The notes below the pieces were generated by a model. The model was not told the origin of the DNA. It saw nothing but the letters and a program-made list of their open reading frames with translations, and did no database searches. Of a stretch of DNA of 64,000 bases, positions 9,856 to 21,648 are shown piece after piece. The position numbers were made by a program, and so were the translations under genes. The stretch's first letter is position 1. Each line of letters opens with the position of its first letter. The stretch comes from Erpobdella octoculata (Eukaryota > Annelida > Clitellata > Hirudinida > Erpobdellidae): contig OZ022239.1 in assembly GCA_963978895.1 (NCBI GenBank), forward strand, positions 36,971,830 to 37,035,829, given 5' to 3'.

Positions 9856-11593
9856 CAGGGTTGTTAACAATATCCAAAAATTGTATTGACAATACCAATC
9901 CCAATAGGCATATGAAAAAGTATTGACAATACCAATATCAATACCAACTATAAAAAGTATTGTTAGTATTACCAAATATCAAACACCAATACTTCTGAAA
10001 ACAATTATTTTATTTTTTAGTACAAAAAAGTCTATTAATTTAAAAACACATCCAATGGCACAAAAGCAAAAAAACAAATGAAAATAGAGAAAAGTTCAAA
10101 ATAAAACAAGTCAGATATTCTTGCACAATGATAAAAAATACAGTTAGTCAGTCAACATTTTGCTAAACGAAAAAAAAACATCATTTCAAAGTGTTGGCTG
10201 TTCAGCCTTGAGCGCAATGGTGCAAACACCGCCCACTCAACAAAAACCAATGCTCCTCAGCAGCACTTGCAGGCAATCCAGTATTCATTTCAATGTAGTT
10301 TACAAATACTTGGAAAGGTAGTTAACGAATTTAAAGACAAAGATGAGTCAGCCAAGTACTTGTCCACTTCATCTTTGTCTTCACTGGATTTTTCTGTTTG
10401 TCGTCTAGCTTGTAGGACTGCAAAAAATCCTGTGACGGTTGCAATGATACAGGCGCTGCTTCTTCTTCCTGTGTATCTTTAGAAAACATGTGCGTCGACT
10501 TGTCCAACAGTCAGCTGTAGTACATACAGTGTCAACAGTTGCTAACTTAATTTTAAGTTTTAACTTTTGCAAAAGGAACCGGTCTTCAAGATGCTTTGTT
10601 ACCGTCTGTCTGCATCTCGGAACAAAACGTTGCTATATCAGACGCTTAACAAGCGAGCAAAAACCAGGAGCATCAACATGACTAACTGGCAAAAAACTAT
10701 CAACCAAGTAGTCCATAACTCATTCATCTATCAAATGTTGTTTAACTGCTTGAGTATCTAACTTGTGCTGTTTTAAAGACAGACCACCAGTACCATCATT
10801 AGAGTTTTGCCTTTCGATAGCATTTGGTGAATTGGATCGCTTTCTTTTTTTTTTTTTCTCATATAGTTCTGCACATGCAGTTGTGAACTCAGTTAGTTTA
10901 TTGCCATGACATGCCTAAAAAATTTTATAATTGATATTAGGCCAATAATGCAAAATATATTTGAATGTATTCTATATGCAATTCAATAATTCTGTCATAA
11001 TAAACTACAACATCGAAATGAGTTTTACAGATCTAATTTTCTTTAAATACCACTAAATGCAATATATAATTATAAACTCACTTTAATATGCTTTTTCAAA
11101 TTCTGGCGTGACTTGTTGTGAGACGAAATAGATTTCTTCGATGAACTAAAACTAGGACAACTAGGTGGACAAAGCAGGCAGCGATAAAGGGAATTATCAG
11201 CTTTATCAGAAGGACCGATATACACGAAAAAGTTTTTCGGAACTTCTAACCTCTAACCGATCACTAATTGTTGTTGACAGAGACATTATAGCTATAACGC
11301 CTTAGAAAACAAGCTTATCAAACGAAAACCACACCAATCAAACGGGAAAAAGGAAACAAGTTACCAAAGCACGCATCGATATCTACGATAATTGTTTTTA
11401 CTAAAAAAAATTCAGTTTTTAATAATTAAAAAAAATATTGGCTATTGGCTATTGGCTAATTTTGGCTTTAAAAGTATTTACGATACCGAGTTAATACTTC
11501 AGCGTAAAAGTATTGACAATATCATCCCCAATAACAAAAAAATATTGCCAATAGTGTATTGGTATTTGGCCAATACCAATCTTAACAACCCTG
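9856..11593 (-). mobile_element. hAT transposon remnant with TIRs and 8-bp target duplication
   Basis: The ends are CAGGGTTGTTAA and TTAACAACCCTG, perfect 12-bp inverted repeats. The flanks GTTATATT and GTTATATA match at 7 of 8 bases, the hAT target-duplication length. Inside, on the minus strand, lie a BED-type zinc-finger exon and a following transposase segment, both decayed and lacking the catalytic core. The subterminal regions are rich in repeated TATTGACAATACCAAT-like motifs, as expected for hAT transposase binding. Confidence 0.88.
10340..11230 (-). pseudogene. hAT transposase N-terminus with BED zinc finger and an intron
   Basis: The exon ending at 11082 has LYRCLLCPP followed by RQNLKKHIK, a BED-type zinc finger, and ends with AAA then GTGAGT. 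The next exon starts at 10914 after TTTTTTAG and continues in frame: LTEFTTACAELYE, KQHKLDTQAVKQHLID, stop. Further shifted frames give SHVDAPGF and LATVDTVCTTADCWTS, the start of the hAT catalytic region. The spliced junction is in frame. Several stops follow, so it is dead. Confidence 0.8.
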
Positions 11594-11594
11594 G

Positions 11595-11667
<73 letters not shown>
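11595..11667. repeat. (TA)n array
   Basis: About 36 uninterrupted TA units. It lies immediately outside the hAT end at 11593, and the hAT target duplication merges into it. Confidence 0.95.
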
Positions 11668-11670
<3 letters not shown>

Positions 11671-11856
11671 GTTGCACCGGAATTGGGTTTTTCAAATCCG
11701 GCCGGGGCCGGTTCTGTCCGGATTCATAATTCAAAATCCGGCCGGAGCCGGGGCCGGAGCCGGTCTTGTAATTTTTTATAATTCATTATTCATCTTTTTG
11801 TTCAATTGCATGTTATCATTAAAAACCAACGTAGTAACCAACAGACAATATCAGCT

Positions 11857-12120
11857 TTATTTCAAATAAGCAATAAACAAAGAATAGTAAACAGTATTCG
11901 AAGCAGTGGCAACTTCAACAGCAGCCGCCATCGAAGTCTTTAGACTGTTCATCTCACTGTACAGGTTTGGATGCTTAGATCTTAGATGAGTAAGCAGAGA
12001 AGATGTCGCAAAACTTTTGAGAGTATTAGTCTTGCCGCGTGACAACTCCGCGTAGCAGTGTTTTCAAACAGTCTTCGAATTATCCGTGATTTTGACATCA
12101 AAATACGCCCGAAAGCCCGA
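11857..12120 (-). pseudogene. BED-type zinc finger of a hAT transposase
   Basis: The minus strand reads FRAYFDVKITDNSKTV, a stop, then KHCYAELSRGK and FATSSLLTHLRSKHP. The aromatic start, C-x2-C region and L.THLRSKHP helix match BED fingers. One in-frame stop and the loss of one cysteine show that it is degenerate. Confidence 0.7.
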
Positions 12121-12340
12121 TTTTTTACTCAGCCATTTTATGCTGTTAATTTTTAATACTCAAACAAAACAAGAATAATTCAACAAAAGAAAGAGAGAGA
12201 GAGAAAGAGTTCAAAGTTCGCGAGCGTGACCTTATATAGCTTCCGAGCGTGCTATTCTGTTGCAGCAATCTGAAGATTAAATTTATTAATGATACAACCT
12301 AGCTATATGAAATAAACTGATAAGAAATAAGCCATTTGAA

Positions 12341-12341
<1 letters not shown>

Positions 12342-12407
<66 letters not shown>
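12342..12407. repeat. (TA)n array
   Basis: About 33 TA units inside the second hAT remnant. Confidence 0.95.
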
Positions 12408-12412
<5 letters not shown>

Positions 12413-12507
12413 ATTTATTTCACTGAAATAAATAAATAAATATGTTAAGTCCGGCCGAAGCCGGATTTGACCGGATTCGGAAAAATGGCCGGATTTCGGT
12501 GCAACCG

Positions 12508-12508
<1 letters not shown>

Positions 12509-12573
<65 letters not shown>

Positions 12574-12586
12574 TATATATATATAT

Positions 12587-12682
<96 letters not shown>
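12509..12682. repeat. (TA)n array with interruptions
   Basis: Long TA array interrupted by two CC dinucleotides (TATATCCTATATA) and one TT. It directly abuts the right end of the hAT at 11670-12508. Confidence 0.95.
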
Positions 12683-12684
<2 letters not shown>

Positions 12685-12779
12685 ATTAGAAGCTAATGAT
12701 GCGTTGTCTTTCTGATGTGACATCTTAGGTAACGTCGGCTCAATTAAAAAAAATTTTCATAAAACGTGTCAATTATTTT

Positions 12780-13400
12780 TACGACTACTGTGTCCATGGG
12801 GAACGGACATCCCCCTCGGAAATTCTCCTCGCCACAGTTGTACCTATTGGGGACTTGAGAACCAACATATTACTTTTGAACATCATGTCAAATTACATGG
12901 AATAACCGTTTAATGCGGTTTATCATCAAAAGGATTAAATGGGTTGTTCTTTTTTGACGTTACTGTAACCGGTCCAATTTACTTGAATTTGCTGCAACAG
13001 TCTGTTATTCCAAGCAATATAATTGAATTTAAAGACGAAGAGTTTTGTTTTAAGCAAGATGGGGCACCCCCACATTACCTACCATCGCGATGTTAGATCT
13101 TTCCTTGATGAGTTTTTGCAAAACAGGTGGAATGGACAAAGGAGTTTTGTTGAATATCCTCCCGGTTCACCAGGCCTCAAACCATTATAATTGTTTAATG
13201 GGATACCTAAAAGACAAAGTATACGGTAAGAAACCTGCAACAATCGCTGAATGAATGCGACCAAATAGCAATAGAATTGATTTATGACTTGTGCTTTTCC
13301 ATTGCTTGGTGTTGTGAGCAGTGTCTGAATCAAAAAAGACGTCAGTTTGAGAACAGGCAATGAACAAAAGCAATAAATAATACTTGTATATATTTTTACT
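12780..13400 (+). pseudogene. mariner-type (DDE) transposase remnant
   Basis: Frames read [15 protein letters not shown], then [44 protein letters not shown] and later GYLKDKVYGKKP. The blocks [22 protein letters not shown] and WGYLKDKVY are the catalytic-core landmarks of mariner-like transposases. Stops and frameshifts (near 12913, 13085 and 13170) inactivate it. The N-terminal DNA-binding part was not seen. Confidence 0.85.
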
Positions 13401-13439
13401 TTTTAAAATCAATAAAATTCTAATAAACAATATGTTTAC

Positions 13440-13640
13440 AACTATTTTTAACGTGTATACATTTTTGGGACACTGTATAACAAGTAAGCCTGAAAACCCA
13501 GGTTTTTTAACAACTCCCTTATATTTTTGGATTTGCCGGCATTTCATTTATCGCAAAATATTTCTGTTAAAATGACATTTTTTAGAATTTATACATGTAA
13601 ACACTCATTCAAGGTTTTATCAAAATACATTTTGTTTATC
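13440..13640 (+). repeat. Dispersed repeat with GGATTTGCCGGCATTTCATT
   Basis: The block around 13528 (GATTTGCCGGC, TTTCATTTAT, AAAATATTTCTGTTAAAA) recurs at 14400, 14790 and inverted near 59840. No coding potential. Class unknown. Confidence 0.55.
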
Positions 13641-13792
13641 GAAACAGGTATCGACGATACTTTTTGGAAAAATTTATCGACGATACTTTTTGGAAAAATT
13701 TATCGACGATCTTTTTATAGCCATTTTATCTCGGTAATTTGATACCGATACCTAAAAAATTCAATTTGTAAATTGGTAATCCATAGATATCA

Positions 13793-13910
<118 letters not shown>

Positions 13911-14356
13911 CATTCTAATTAATGTCATGTCGCTATAAGTTAACTCATCTGTTTAAGTCGTTTTCATTGCTACGACGATGGCGTTTGGTGAGTTTGACCA
14001 ACTTCTTGCATTTATTAAGATTGAATGAATCGTCTCGAATGGTGGTTTTCCTTTGTGTGGTTTCAATATTCCTCTTAGAAGATGCGTATCGGGCTATGCA
14101 CAAATTTTACATTTAATAAAATAGTGATTAATTCAAAGAATAGTAAAAAATACTCGGTACAAACTTATTATTATTCCGGTAAAAAAACCAGCCTTATACA
14201 TAAATCCATAGTTCGTTTTTAGTTCAGTTTCTACCGATGTAGGCAGTAATATAAATGTCTTCGTTGAACTTGTAACAACGCATGTGCACAGGTGGGCACA
14301 GTTATATTCTATACATTTATTAATGAAATAAGAATAGAAAGAACCCGCCATAAGTA

Positions 14357-15115
14357 AGTCGTAAAAAGCTTGGTTTTTCTAATGAAATTACTTGAATTTC
14401 AGGATTTGCCGTCTTTTCATTTATTGCAAAAAATTTCTTTAGAACAATTTTTTTAATTTATTTATTTAAACATCTATATAAATGTGTTTGATTTGTTTTG
14501 TTGTAAAACATAGAAAATTATTATTTTTAATTACAAATTTTATTTCTTCACAAACTTTAATAAAATACATTGTCATAAGAATGAGCCTTTATTTTAAATT
14601 TTAGCTCGATTTGATGACGGGAAGTTAGTTAACTTTTATTTTCAAAGCTTGCAAACATTCAAGCAAGCAAGAAAATTAGTAAGCAAGTAAACAGGAAAGC
14701 AAGCAAAACCGGCGGTGAAGTTATTATAAAGAATTTAAAATGAAAGCCGTAAAAACGAGTTTTTTCACAAAATCCTTATACTTCAAGATTTGCCGGCTTT
14801 TCATTTATTGCCAATTTTTCTTTTAAAACATTTTTTGAATTTATATATGCAAACATTTATTTAATTATATTTCATTTGTTTTTATTTTAAACCATAGATA
14901 ATTATACTTTTTAATTAAAAAAATAATTCTCAAAAAATTTTCAAACTTAAACAAAATGCATTGTCATGAGGAATTCTTTCAAATTTCAACTCAATTGGAT
15001 ATTTTGTTAATTCCTATTTTCAAGGTTTGCAAACATTTAATCAAGCAAGACCGTTGATGAAATCAATATAAGGGATTTAAAAAATGACGGATTTTTTAAA
15101 ATATCAACATATGTA
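14357..15115 (+). repeat. Tandem pair of roughly 370-bp diverged units
   Basis: Two successive units both read TTTGCCGTCTTTTCATTTATTG-like, then CAAACATT..AAGCAAG, then GGCGGTGAAGTTATTATAAA (14357-14745 and 14747-15115). A further partial unit lies at 13440 and an inverted one at 59560-59930. They may be internal monomers of a larger non-autonomous element. Confidence 0.55.
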
Positions 15116-15307
15116 GTTATCGTTGTTCTGCGATTGCAGGGGCGCAGAACAGCGTTACGCAAATTTCTAACATACACACTATTATCGTTTGTCTACCGGA
15201 CCTCCTGACAAGTTATATCCTGCACCCGTCGACCTGTCTATACTCTCAGTCTATACACAGGAACCTATCGAACATTCTCAGACATTCTTTTGCGCGAGTT
15301 TCTAGGG

Positions 15308-16049
<742 letters not shown>

Positions 16050-16050
<1 letters not shown>

Positions 16051-16470
16051 GATTTTTTAAAAGCTTTTATTTAACTTCACTCGTTTCTCTGTTTGTTTGT
16101 TTGTCTGTGGTGATCAAATCTTAGAAACAAAAATTCACCCACTTTTCGACCACCTAGAGCTCTAAAATTTTCAGGAAAGCTTTATTCTGAATGACAATAC
16201 ATGAATTGAATGTTTCCGACATAAATTGGGCTTTAAATCAATTAAAATTAATCAAAGTTGTCCGTTAGGGTTAGGGTTAGATAACCACTAATCCATACAT
16301 CGAGTTAAATTTATGAATTTTGATTTCATATGAACGAAATAAACAATGTATAAGATTGAGCGTAACGGTTGTTTTAGATTCAAAAATTTTAGTTCGTTGA
16401 CTCAGATAAAGAGGCAAATAAAAGCTTTTTTTTTAATTTATTTTTTATCTCTACTTGTTTTAATATCATT
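16050..16470 (+). repeat. Dispersed composite repeat, copy 2
   Basis: A roughly 400-bp block begins near TTTTATTTAACTTCACTCG, continues through GTTTGTTTGTTTGTCTGTGG, CACCTAGAGCTCTAAAA and GAATGACAATACATGAATTG, and ends after TAGTTCGTTGACTCAGATAA. Nearly the whole block recurs at 58585-59545 and parts recur inverted at 51835-52190. A TTAGGGTTAGGGTTAG stretch lies at 16265-16280 inside it. Confidence 0.65.
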
Positions 16471-16478
16471 ATTTATTA

Positions 16479-16640
16479 CTAGCGGTGTTACCCTGAGTTA
16501 GCTGGGGTTTTCAGAGGTTTTATCGTTTTTCTCCATCGCTTTTGTTTTCATCCCCGCTTGCTCTCCCGCTCCCGCTTGCTCCTGTTTCCACCACGCTTGC
16601 TCTCCCGCTCGCTCCCGACCATCCCCGCTTGTTTTCGTGC
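16479..16640 (-). mobile_element. Helitron 3' end (minus strand), with minisatellite remnant
   Basis: On the minus strand the sequence ends GGGTAACACCGCTAG at 16479 followed by T, the Helitron CTAG-T terminus, though the 3' hairpin is degenerate. Upstream of it lie degenerate units of the 18-bp GGGAACGGGAAAGCGACC family. The 5' end was not identified. Confidence 0.6.
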
Positions 16641-17021
16641 TCGCTTTTTAGCTCAGGGCCGAATTTACTTTGGTGGACGCTACTGTGCAGTGTGGTAGTG
16701 AAAGCCCCCTGCTCTCTTGAAGAGGGAGATCAGGGAGGTCCCGCCCAAAAATATTTAAAACTCTTCATTGGCGTAGGTAACTTCCAATCACCTAATAATA
16801 ATAATAAAGTTAGGTTTGTTCCAGGAGCGTTATTGGGGAAAGTAGTCACGCCCCTCAAAGATTTTCTGCAATTTTTTTAAAGATATTTAAGTAAGAAGTT
16901 TTTAAATTCTTTATATTGACTTTACCGCTGGTCTTGAATGTTTGCAAACTTTGAAAGTGCAAATAAACTAACTTCCCGTCATTCAATCAAGCTGAAAACT
17001 ATATATATAAAAGAACATGTC

Positions 17022-17117
17022 CTGACTGACTGACTGACTGACTGACTGACTGACTGACTGACTGACTGACTGACTGACTGACTGACTGACTGACTGACTG
17101 ACTGACTGACTGACTGA
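17022..17117. repeat. (GACT)n array
   Basis: About 24 perfect GACT units close to the 5' end of the Helitron-like element. Confidence 0.95.
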
Positions 17118-17324
17118 TAACAAACGCCGAGCTCAAACGCCTCTTCCTAGGAACGTGAAATTTGGAACTTATATTACTTTTATTGCGTAAGCATCCACTA
17201 AGAAAGGATTTTTGAAAAATTTGTTCCTGAGGGGAAGAAACTGGAAAACAAACTTTTTTCTAAAACAATGTATATCTCGAAAACCAAAAATGAGGAGAAT
17301 TTGGTATATGGATTCCTCTTGGTT

Positions 17325-17880
17325 TTTAAAGTAGCTGCTACTCAAAAGCTGTGAATACTCCAGGAGTAAAAATTAGTATTTAGTTTATACTCCAAAAATA
17401 ATGAAAAACGTGTTTTAGCATTTTTTGAAAATTTGGTTTCAAGGACTTCAAATGTGGGGTGGAAAATAGGGTTATTTGTTTTTTTAAAGTAACTGCTACT
17501 CAAAAACTGTAAAAACCACAGATGTAAAAATTAGTATTTAGTTTCTATTCTAAAAATAAAGATATACGTGTTTTACCATTTTTTGAAATTTGGTTTCCAG
17601 GACCTCAAATGTGGGGTGGAAAATAAAGTTATTTGGTTTTTAATGTAACTGCTACTCAAAAACTGTAGATGCTACAGGAGTAAAAATTAGTATTTGGTTT
17701 CTACTCCAGAAATAATGATATACGTGTTTTACCATTTTTGAAAATTTGGTTTCCAGGACTTCAAATATGGGGTGGAAAATAGGGTTACTTGGTTTTTAAA
17801 GTAACTGCTACTCAAAAACAGTAAGTGCTACAGATGTGAAAATTAGTATTTTGAGGTTTTGTGCCGGTTAAACGTAGATG
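17325..17880 (+). repeat. About 3.5 tandem units of roughly 157 bp
   Basis: Each unit contains GTAGCTGCTACTCAAAAG or its variant GTAACTGCTACTCAAAAA (starts near 17328, 17484, 17643 and 17801), AAAATTAGTATTTAG and GGACTTCAAATGTGGGGTGG. The units are diverged but collinear. No ORF spans them. Confidence 0.8.
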
Positions 17881-17889
17881 AGTTCAGTT

Positions 17890-18215
17890 TATCACCGGAC
17901 GGACGGACGGGCCAAGCCGTTATTTTAGGGTCTTCATACGGCCCTGCCCAAACCTTAAATCAAGGTGGGACGGGCCGAGATTTATAACCAAGTATATAGA
18001 CATTTTTAGTGATTTTAGGGTGTTCAGACGGGCCGGGCTTAACCTGAAGTCAAGGTGGGACGGGCCGAAGTTTTTCATCAAGTATATAGAACTTCTAGGC
18101 CTGTAAAAACGGGCCGGGCTGGGTCAAGAATTTTGGTTTTTGAAACGGGCTGGGCCAAGTTGTCGACGGGCCGAGCCGAGACCTAAAAAATTGATCCGTG
18201 CAGTACTCTACTTTG
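17890..18215 (+). repeat. GGGCCGGGC-rich repeat with 78-bp periodicity
   Basis: Repeated blocks GGTGGGACGGGCCGA and CAAGTATATAGA occur near 17965 and 18055, with further GGGCCGGGCTGGG segments. The end reads GATCCGTGCAGTACTCTA. Related sequences ending GTGCAGTACCCTAA lie at 33215-33360 and 35990-36155, and a remnant lies at 37715. Probably a dispersed MITE-like family. Confidence 0.6.
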
Positions 18216-18540
18216 TATGCACGGTTTAAATTCTCTAATTTCATGCGAGCGAAGTCGCTACAGGCACTGCTAGTTTAAAATATAGCCTCACTCCTAATGA
18301 CAACGCATTTTGTTAAAAATTGAAGATTTTTGGGAAAAATTTAAATTACAAATAATAATTGTCGATTTTTTAAAACAAATAAAATACAATTAAATAAATG
18401 TTAACATATATAAATTTTACAAAACGCCATTTTAACAGATTTGTTGGCAAATTCAGAAATATAAGGGATTTGTTAAAAACCTGGTTTTTACGGTTTACTT
18501 GTTTGAAATTTTTTTCAAACAAAAAAAACCTACGACTACT

Positions 18541-18775
18541 CCCCCAATTATCAGTCTCTGCTCCAAAAAAATCACTACGCGCTGGTCGCTGGTCATGTAG
18601 AGCTGATGCAACAGATGCTTTGTCACAGGGATATCTTAAGTTTCTTGAAGCGCTTGATCAAATTGCTGATGACGGAGATGAACTGGGCGATGTACTTTCA
18701 GTGCGAATGTGTCAATTAAGACGGGCATATATACATATATACTGTCTTCTGAAACGACATTTTAGAGAGAGTTAA
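18541..18775 (+). pseudogene. hAT (ZMYM1-like) transposase internal fragment
   Basis: The frame reads RWSCRADATDALSQGY, LKFLEALDQIADDGDE and later MCQLRRAYI. The RW..RADA..AL..GY and L..IADD blocks belong to the central region of ZMYM1-like hAT transposases. Upstream and downstream domains are missing. Confidence 0.6.
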
Positions 18776-18934
18776 TTTTACCAGCAAAATGTTACAAAAC
18801 CTTATGTTACATCTCAACTTGACTGTTGCAGCTGTGAAATCCCTTAAAAGATTTGTCGAGTCCAAACGAATTTTGTTTCAATGAGTATGAGAAACAAAGA
18901 ATCAATAAATACTAACGAAAGAGTACATTCAAGA

Positions 18935-19889
18935 AAGAAAACGCTCACGTAAAGTACGAATAGATCTAACTGATCAACCATGAATTAGAGGAAAATACTC
19001 TGAGTGGAAAAGCCTAAAAAGTGGTGTACCGCAAGGATCAGTTTTGGGACCTTTACTGTTTGTTATGTTCATCAATAACCTTGATATCGGGATTTGTTTA
19101 AAAGTATGAAAATTTGCTGATGATACAAAATTATCCATGAAAGTAGAGTGTAACTTAGATGCTAAAATTTTTAGAAAAGATCTTGCAAAAATCTTAAAAA
19201 TCTTAGACTGGCAAAGGATGTTCAACGTGGATATATGCTCAGTGATGCATATGGGTAATAGAAATCAAGAGTTTCAGTATGAAATAAGAGGAATTGTGTT
19301 GAAGGCATTTGAAGAGGAGGAGATCTAGGAGTAATAGTACAGCATAACGGCAAACCATCAAGACAGTGTGCGGAAGCAGCAAACCAAGCTAATAGGATTT
19401 TAGGAGTGGTTAAAAGAACAATAATAAGTTGAAACCCGGAAATAATAATGTGTAGTTAGACCGCATCTAGAATATTGTGTACAAGCTTGGAGTCCTGTTT
19501 AAAATAATTTATAATAAAATATAATGTATATATATATATATACCCTTGGACAAACAGAAAAAATAGTCCGATTAACCTCACGAAGCAATATAAGACTAGT
19601 AAAAAGACATCGTAGTGTTGGAGAAGGTACAAAGAAAGGCTACAAAGTTGATATACTTTTAAGCCAGTTACCTTACGAAGAAAGATTAAAACAATGTGGC
19701 CTAACACCTTTAAAGAAAAGGAAAAGCAGGAGTGACTTGATCGAAGCCTACAAGATAATAACCGGAAAAGAAGATTTAACACCAGCAATGTTTTTCGAAC
19801 AACCACTATTCAAAGCACAAGAGGACACAAATTTAAGCTCTTTAAAAACAGAAAAAACTATAAAAAGGCTTTCTTTAGTTCTAGGGTAA
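18935..19889 (+). pseudogene. CR1/Jockey-like LINE reverse transcriptase, 3' half
   Basis: Frames read SGVPQGSVLGPLLFVMFINNLD, a stop, KFADDTKLSMK, then FNVDICSVMHMG, DLGV-type sequence, and after a (TA)n at 19525-19545, LPYEERLKQCGLTPLKKRK and DLIEAYKIITGKEDL. These are the RT catalytic box (F-A-D-D) and C-terminal blocks of CR1/Jockey-group LINEs. It is 5' truncated and interrupted by stops. AT-rich tail sequence follows. Confidence 0.85.
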
Positions 19890-20206
19890 TAAATATTTAG
19901 ATTAATTTGGACGATGACATTGTAGCATCTGAGTCTGAGTCTACAATAGTTTTCAAAGCGCTATCCAGGCATGGATACTGATTTTTATATACATTTTAAT
20001 TTTTATTAATAATTTTTTTATTTTTAAAGTCGAAGTGGCTGGCTATAGGCCGTAAAAGTTTTCAAGACTACTATAATAAACGTTATGTTATGTTTATGTT
20101 AATTTATGTTACACCAGGACACCAGGAACCCGCATTTGTATCTGACTCAGAAAAATTTCGTATAGAAAATTCTCTACCAGTCATAGATCAGTTTGTCACT
20201 GTTTTG

Positions 20207-21345
20207 GAACATACATACATACATACATACATACATACATACATACATACATACATACATACATACATACATACATACATACATACATACATACATACAT
20301 ACATACATACATACATACATACATACATACATACATACATACATACATACATACATACATACATACATACATACATACATACATACATACATACATACAT
20401 ACATACATACATACATACATACATACATACATACATACATACATACATACATACATACATACATACATACATACATACATACATACATACATACATACAT
20501 ACATACATACATACATACATACATACATACATACATACATACATACATACATACATACATACATACATACATACATACATACATACATACATACATACAT
20601 ACATACATACATACATACATACATACATACATACATACATACATACATACATACATACATACATACATACATACATACATACATACATACATACATACAT
20701 ACATACATACATACATACATACATACATACATACATACATACATACATACATACATACATACATACATACATACATACATACATACATACATACATACAT
20801 ACATACATACATACATACATACATACATACATACATACATACATACATACATACATACATACATACATACATACATACATACATACATACATACATACAT
20901 ACATACATACATACATACATACATACATACATACATACATACATACATACATACATACATACATACATACATACATACATACATACATACATACATACAT
21001 ACATACATACATACATACATACATACATACATACATACATACATACATACATACATACATACATACATACATACATACATACATACATACATACATACAT
21101 ACATACATACATACATACATACATACATACATACATACATACATACATACATACATACATACATACATACATACATACATACATACATACATACATACAT
21201 ACATACATACATACATACATACATACATACATACATACATACATACATACATACATACATACATACATACATACATACATACATACATACATAAATACAT
21301 AGATACATACATACAACATACATACACACATACGTACATACATCC
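20207..21345. repeat. (ACAT)n array, about 1.1 kb
   Basis: The array is perfect from about 20209 to 21292 (roughly 270 units) and then degenerates through AAATACATAGATACAT to about 21345. All reading frames are open through it, so long apparent ORFs on both strands (THTYIH or YVCM repeats) are artefacts. Confidence 0.98.
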
Positions 21346-21422
21346 GAAATTATGTATATTGATAATAACTTACATGAAATAATATTAAAATTTTACAAAA
21401 TAAATGTTATTTCTTATTTCAG

Positions 21423-21515
21423 AAAACGCCTGGCGTAATCAAAACAACCCTCCGACTATGACGGTGATTCAATTTTTAGCATTTACTGTTGTGCTTTGCT
21501 TCTATCCGAAATATG
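21423..21515 (+). CDS. Candidate first coding exon with signal peptide (speculative)
   Basis: The segment follows an acceptor (TTCTTATTTCAG) and contains ATG at 21458. The frame reads MTVIQFLAFTVVLCFYP, a strongly hydrophobic N-terminus like a secretion signal. It ends with TATG then GTAAAG, a good donor (phase 1). The exon at 26341 begins in the matching phase after an AG, so joining would give a roughly 53-residue secreted peptide. The intron would be 4.8 kb and full of repeats. No homologue recognised. Confidence 0.3.
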
Positions 21516-21648
21516 GTAAAGTTGTTTAGTCGTTTGTTTTTTTAACGGTAGCGATTGCTATTTGGTTATGAATTCAATATTAACCTGTTTAGCTAAGTTT
21601 TTTCGCGACATGACATAATTTAGATATTTTATCTGTTGATGAAGGAAC

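Larger units (their letters stand above)
11670..12508 (-). mobile_element. Second hAT remnant, inserted within TA repeats
   Basis: The ends GAGTTGCACCGGAATT and (inverted) ACGGTTGCACCGAAAT form imperfect inverted repeats. Both subterminal regions carry CCGGCCGGGGCCGG-type runs, giving strong GC peaks in an AT-rich region. A BED-finger remnant is inside (11857-12120, minus). It is bordered by TA arrays on both sides. An internal (TA)n lies at 12342-12407. It is too short to be autonomous. Confidence 0.7.
16999..18273 (+). mobile_element. Helitron-like non-autonomous element with internal repeats
   Basis: It starts CTATATATATAAAAGAAC and ends GGCACTGCTAG followed by T. Just before the end is a short hairpin, GCGAGCGAAGTCGC. 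This end structure (hairpin, about 10 bp, CTAG, T) is that of Helitrons. The canonical 5' TC is not perfect (AC instead). Inside are a (GACT)n array (17022-17117), four roughly 157-bp tandem units and a GGGCCGGGC-rich repeat. Confidence 0.65.

Noticed and set aside
16264..16282. Interstitial telomere repeat (TTAGGG)
   Set aside because: Only about 2.5 units and inside a dispersed repeat. The equivalent copy at 58585-59545 lacks it, so it is probably chance.
18398..18775. Host gene of 125 residues
   Set aside because: Only the second half is protein-like, and it matches hAT (ZMYM1-like) transposase. The first part is low-complexity AT-rich sequence.
20207..21345. CRISPR-like or satellite array
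   Set aside because: Simple tetranucleotide repeat without spacers, in a eukaryotic context.
20090..21382. Long THTYIH and YVCM open frames on both strands
   Set aside because: They are produced by the ACAT repeat, whose 12-bp translated period is open in all frames.
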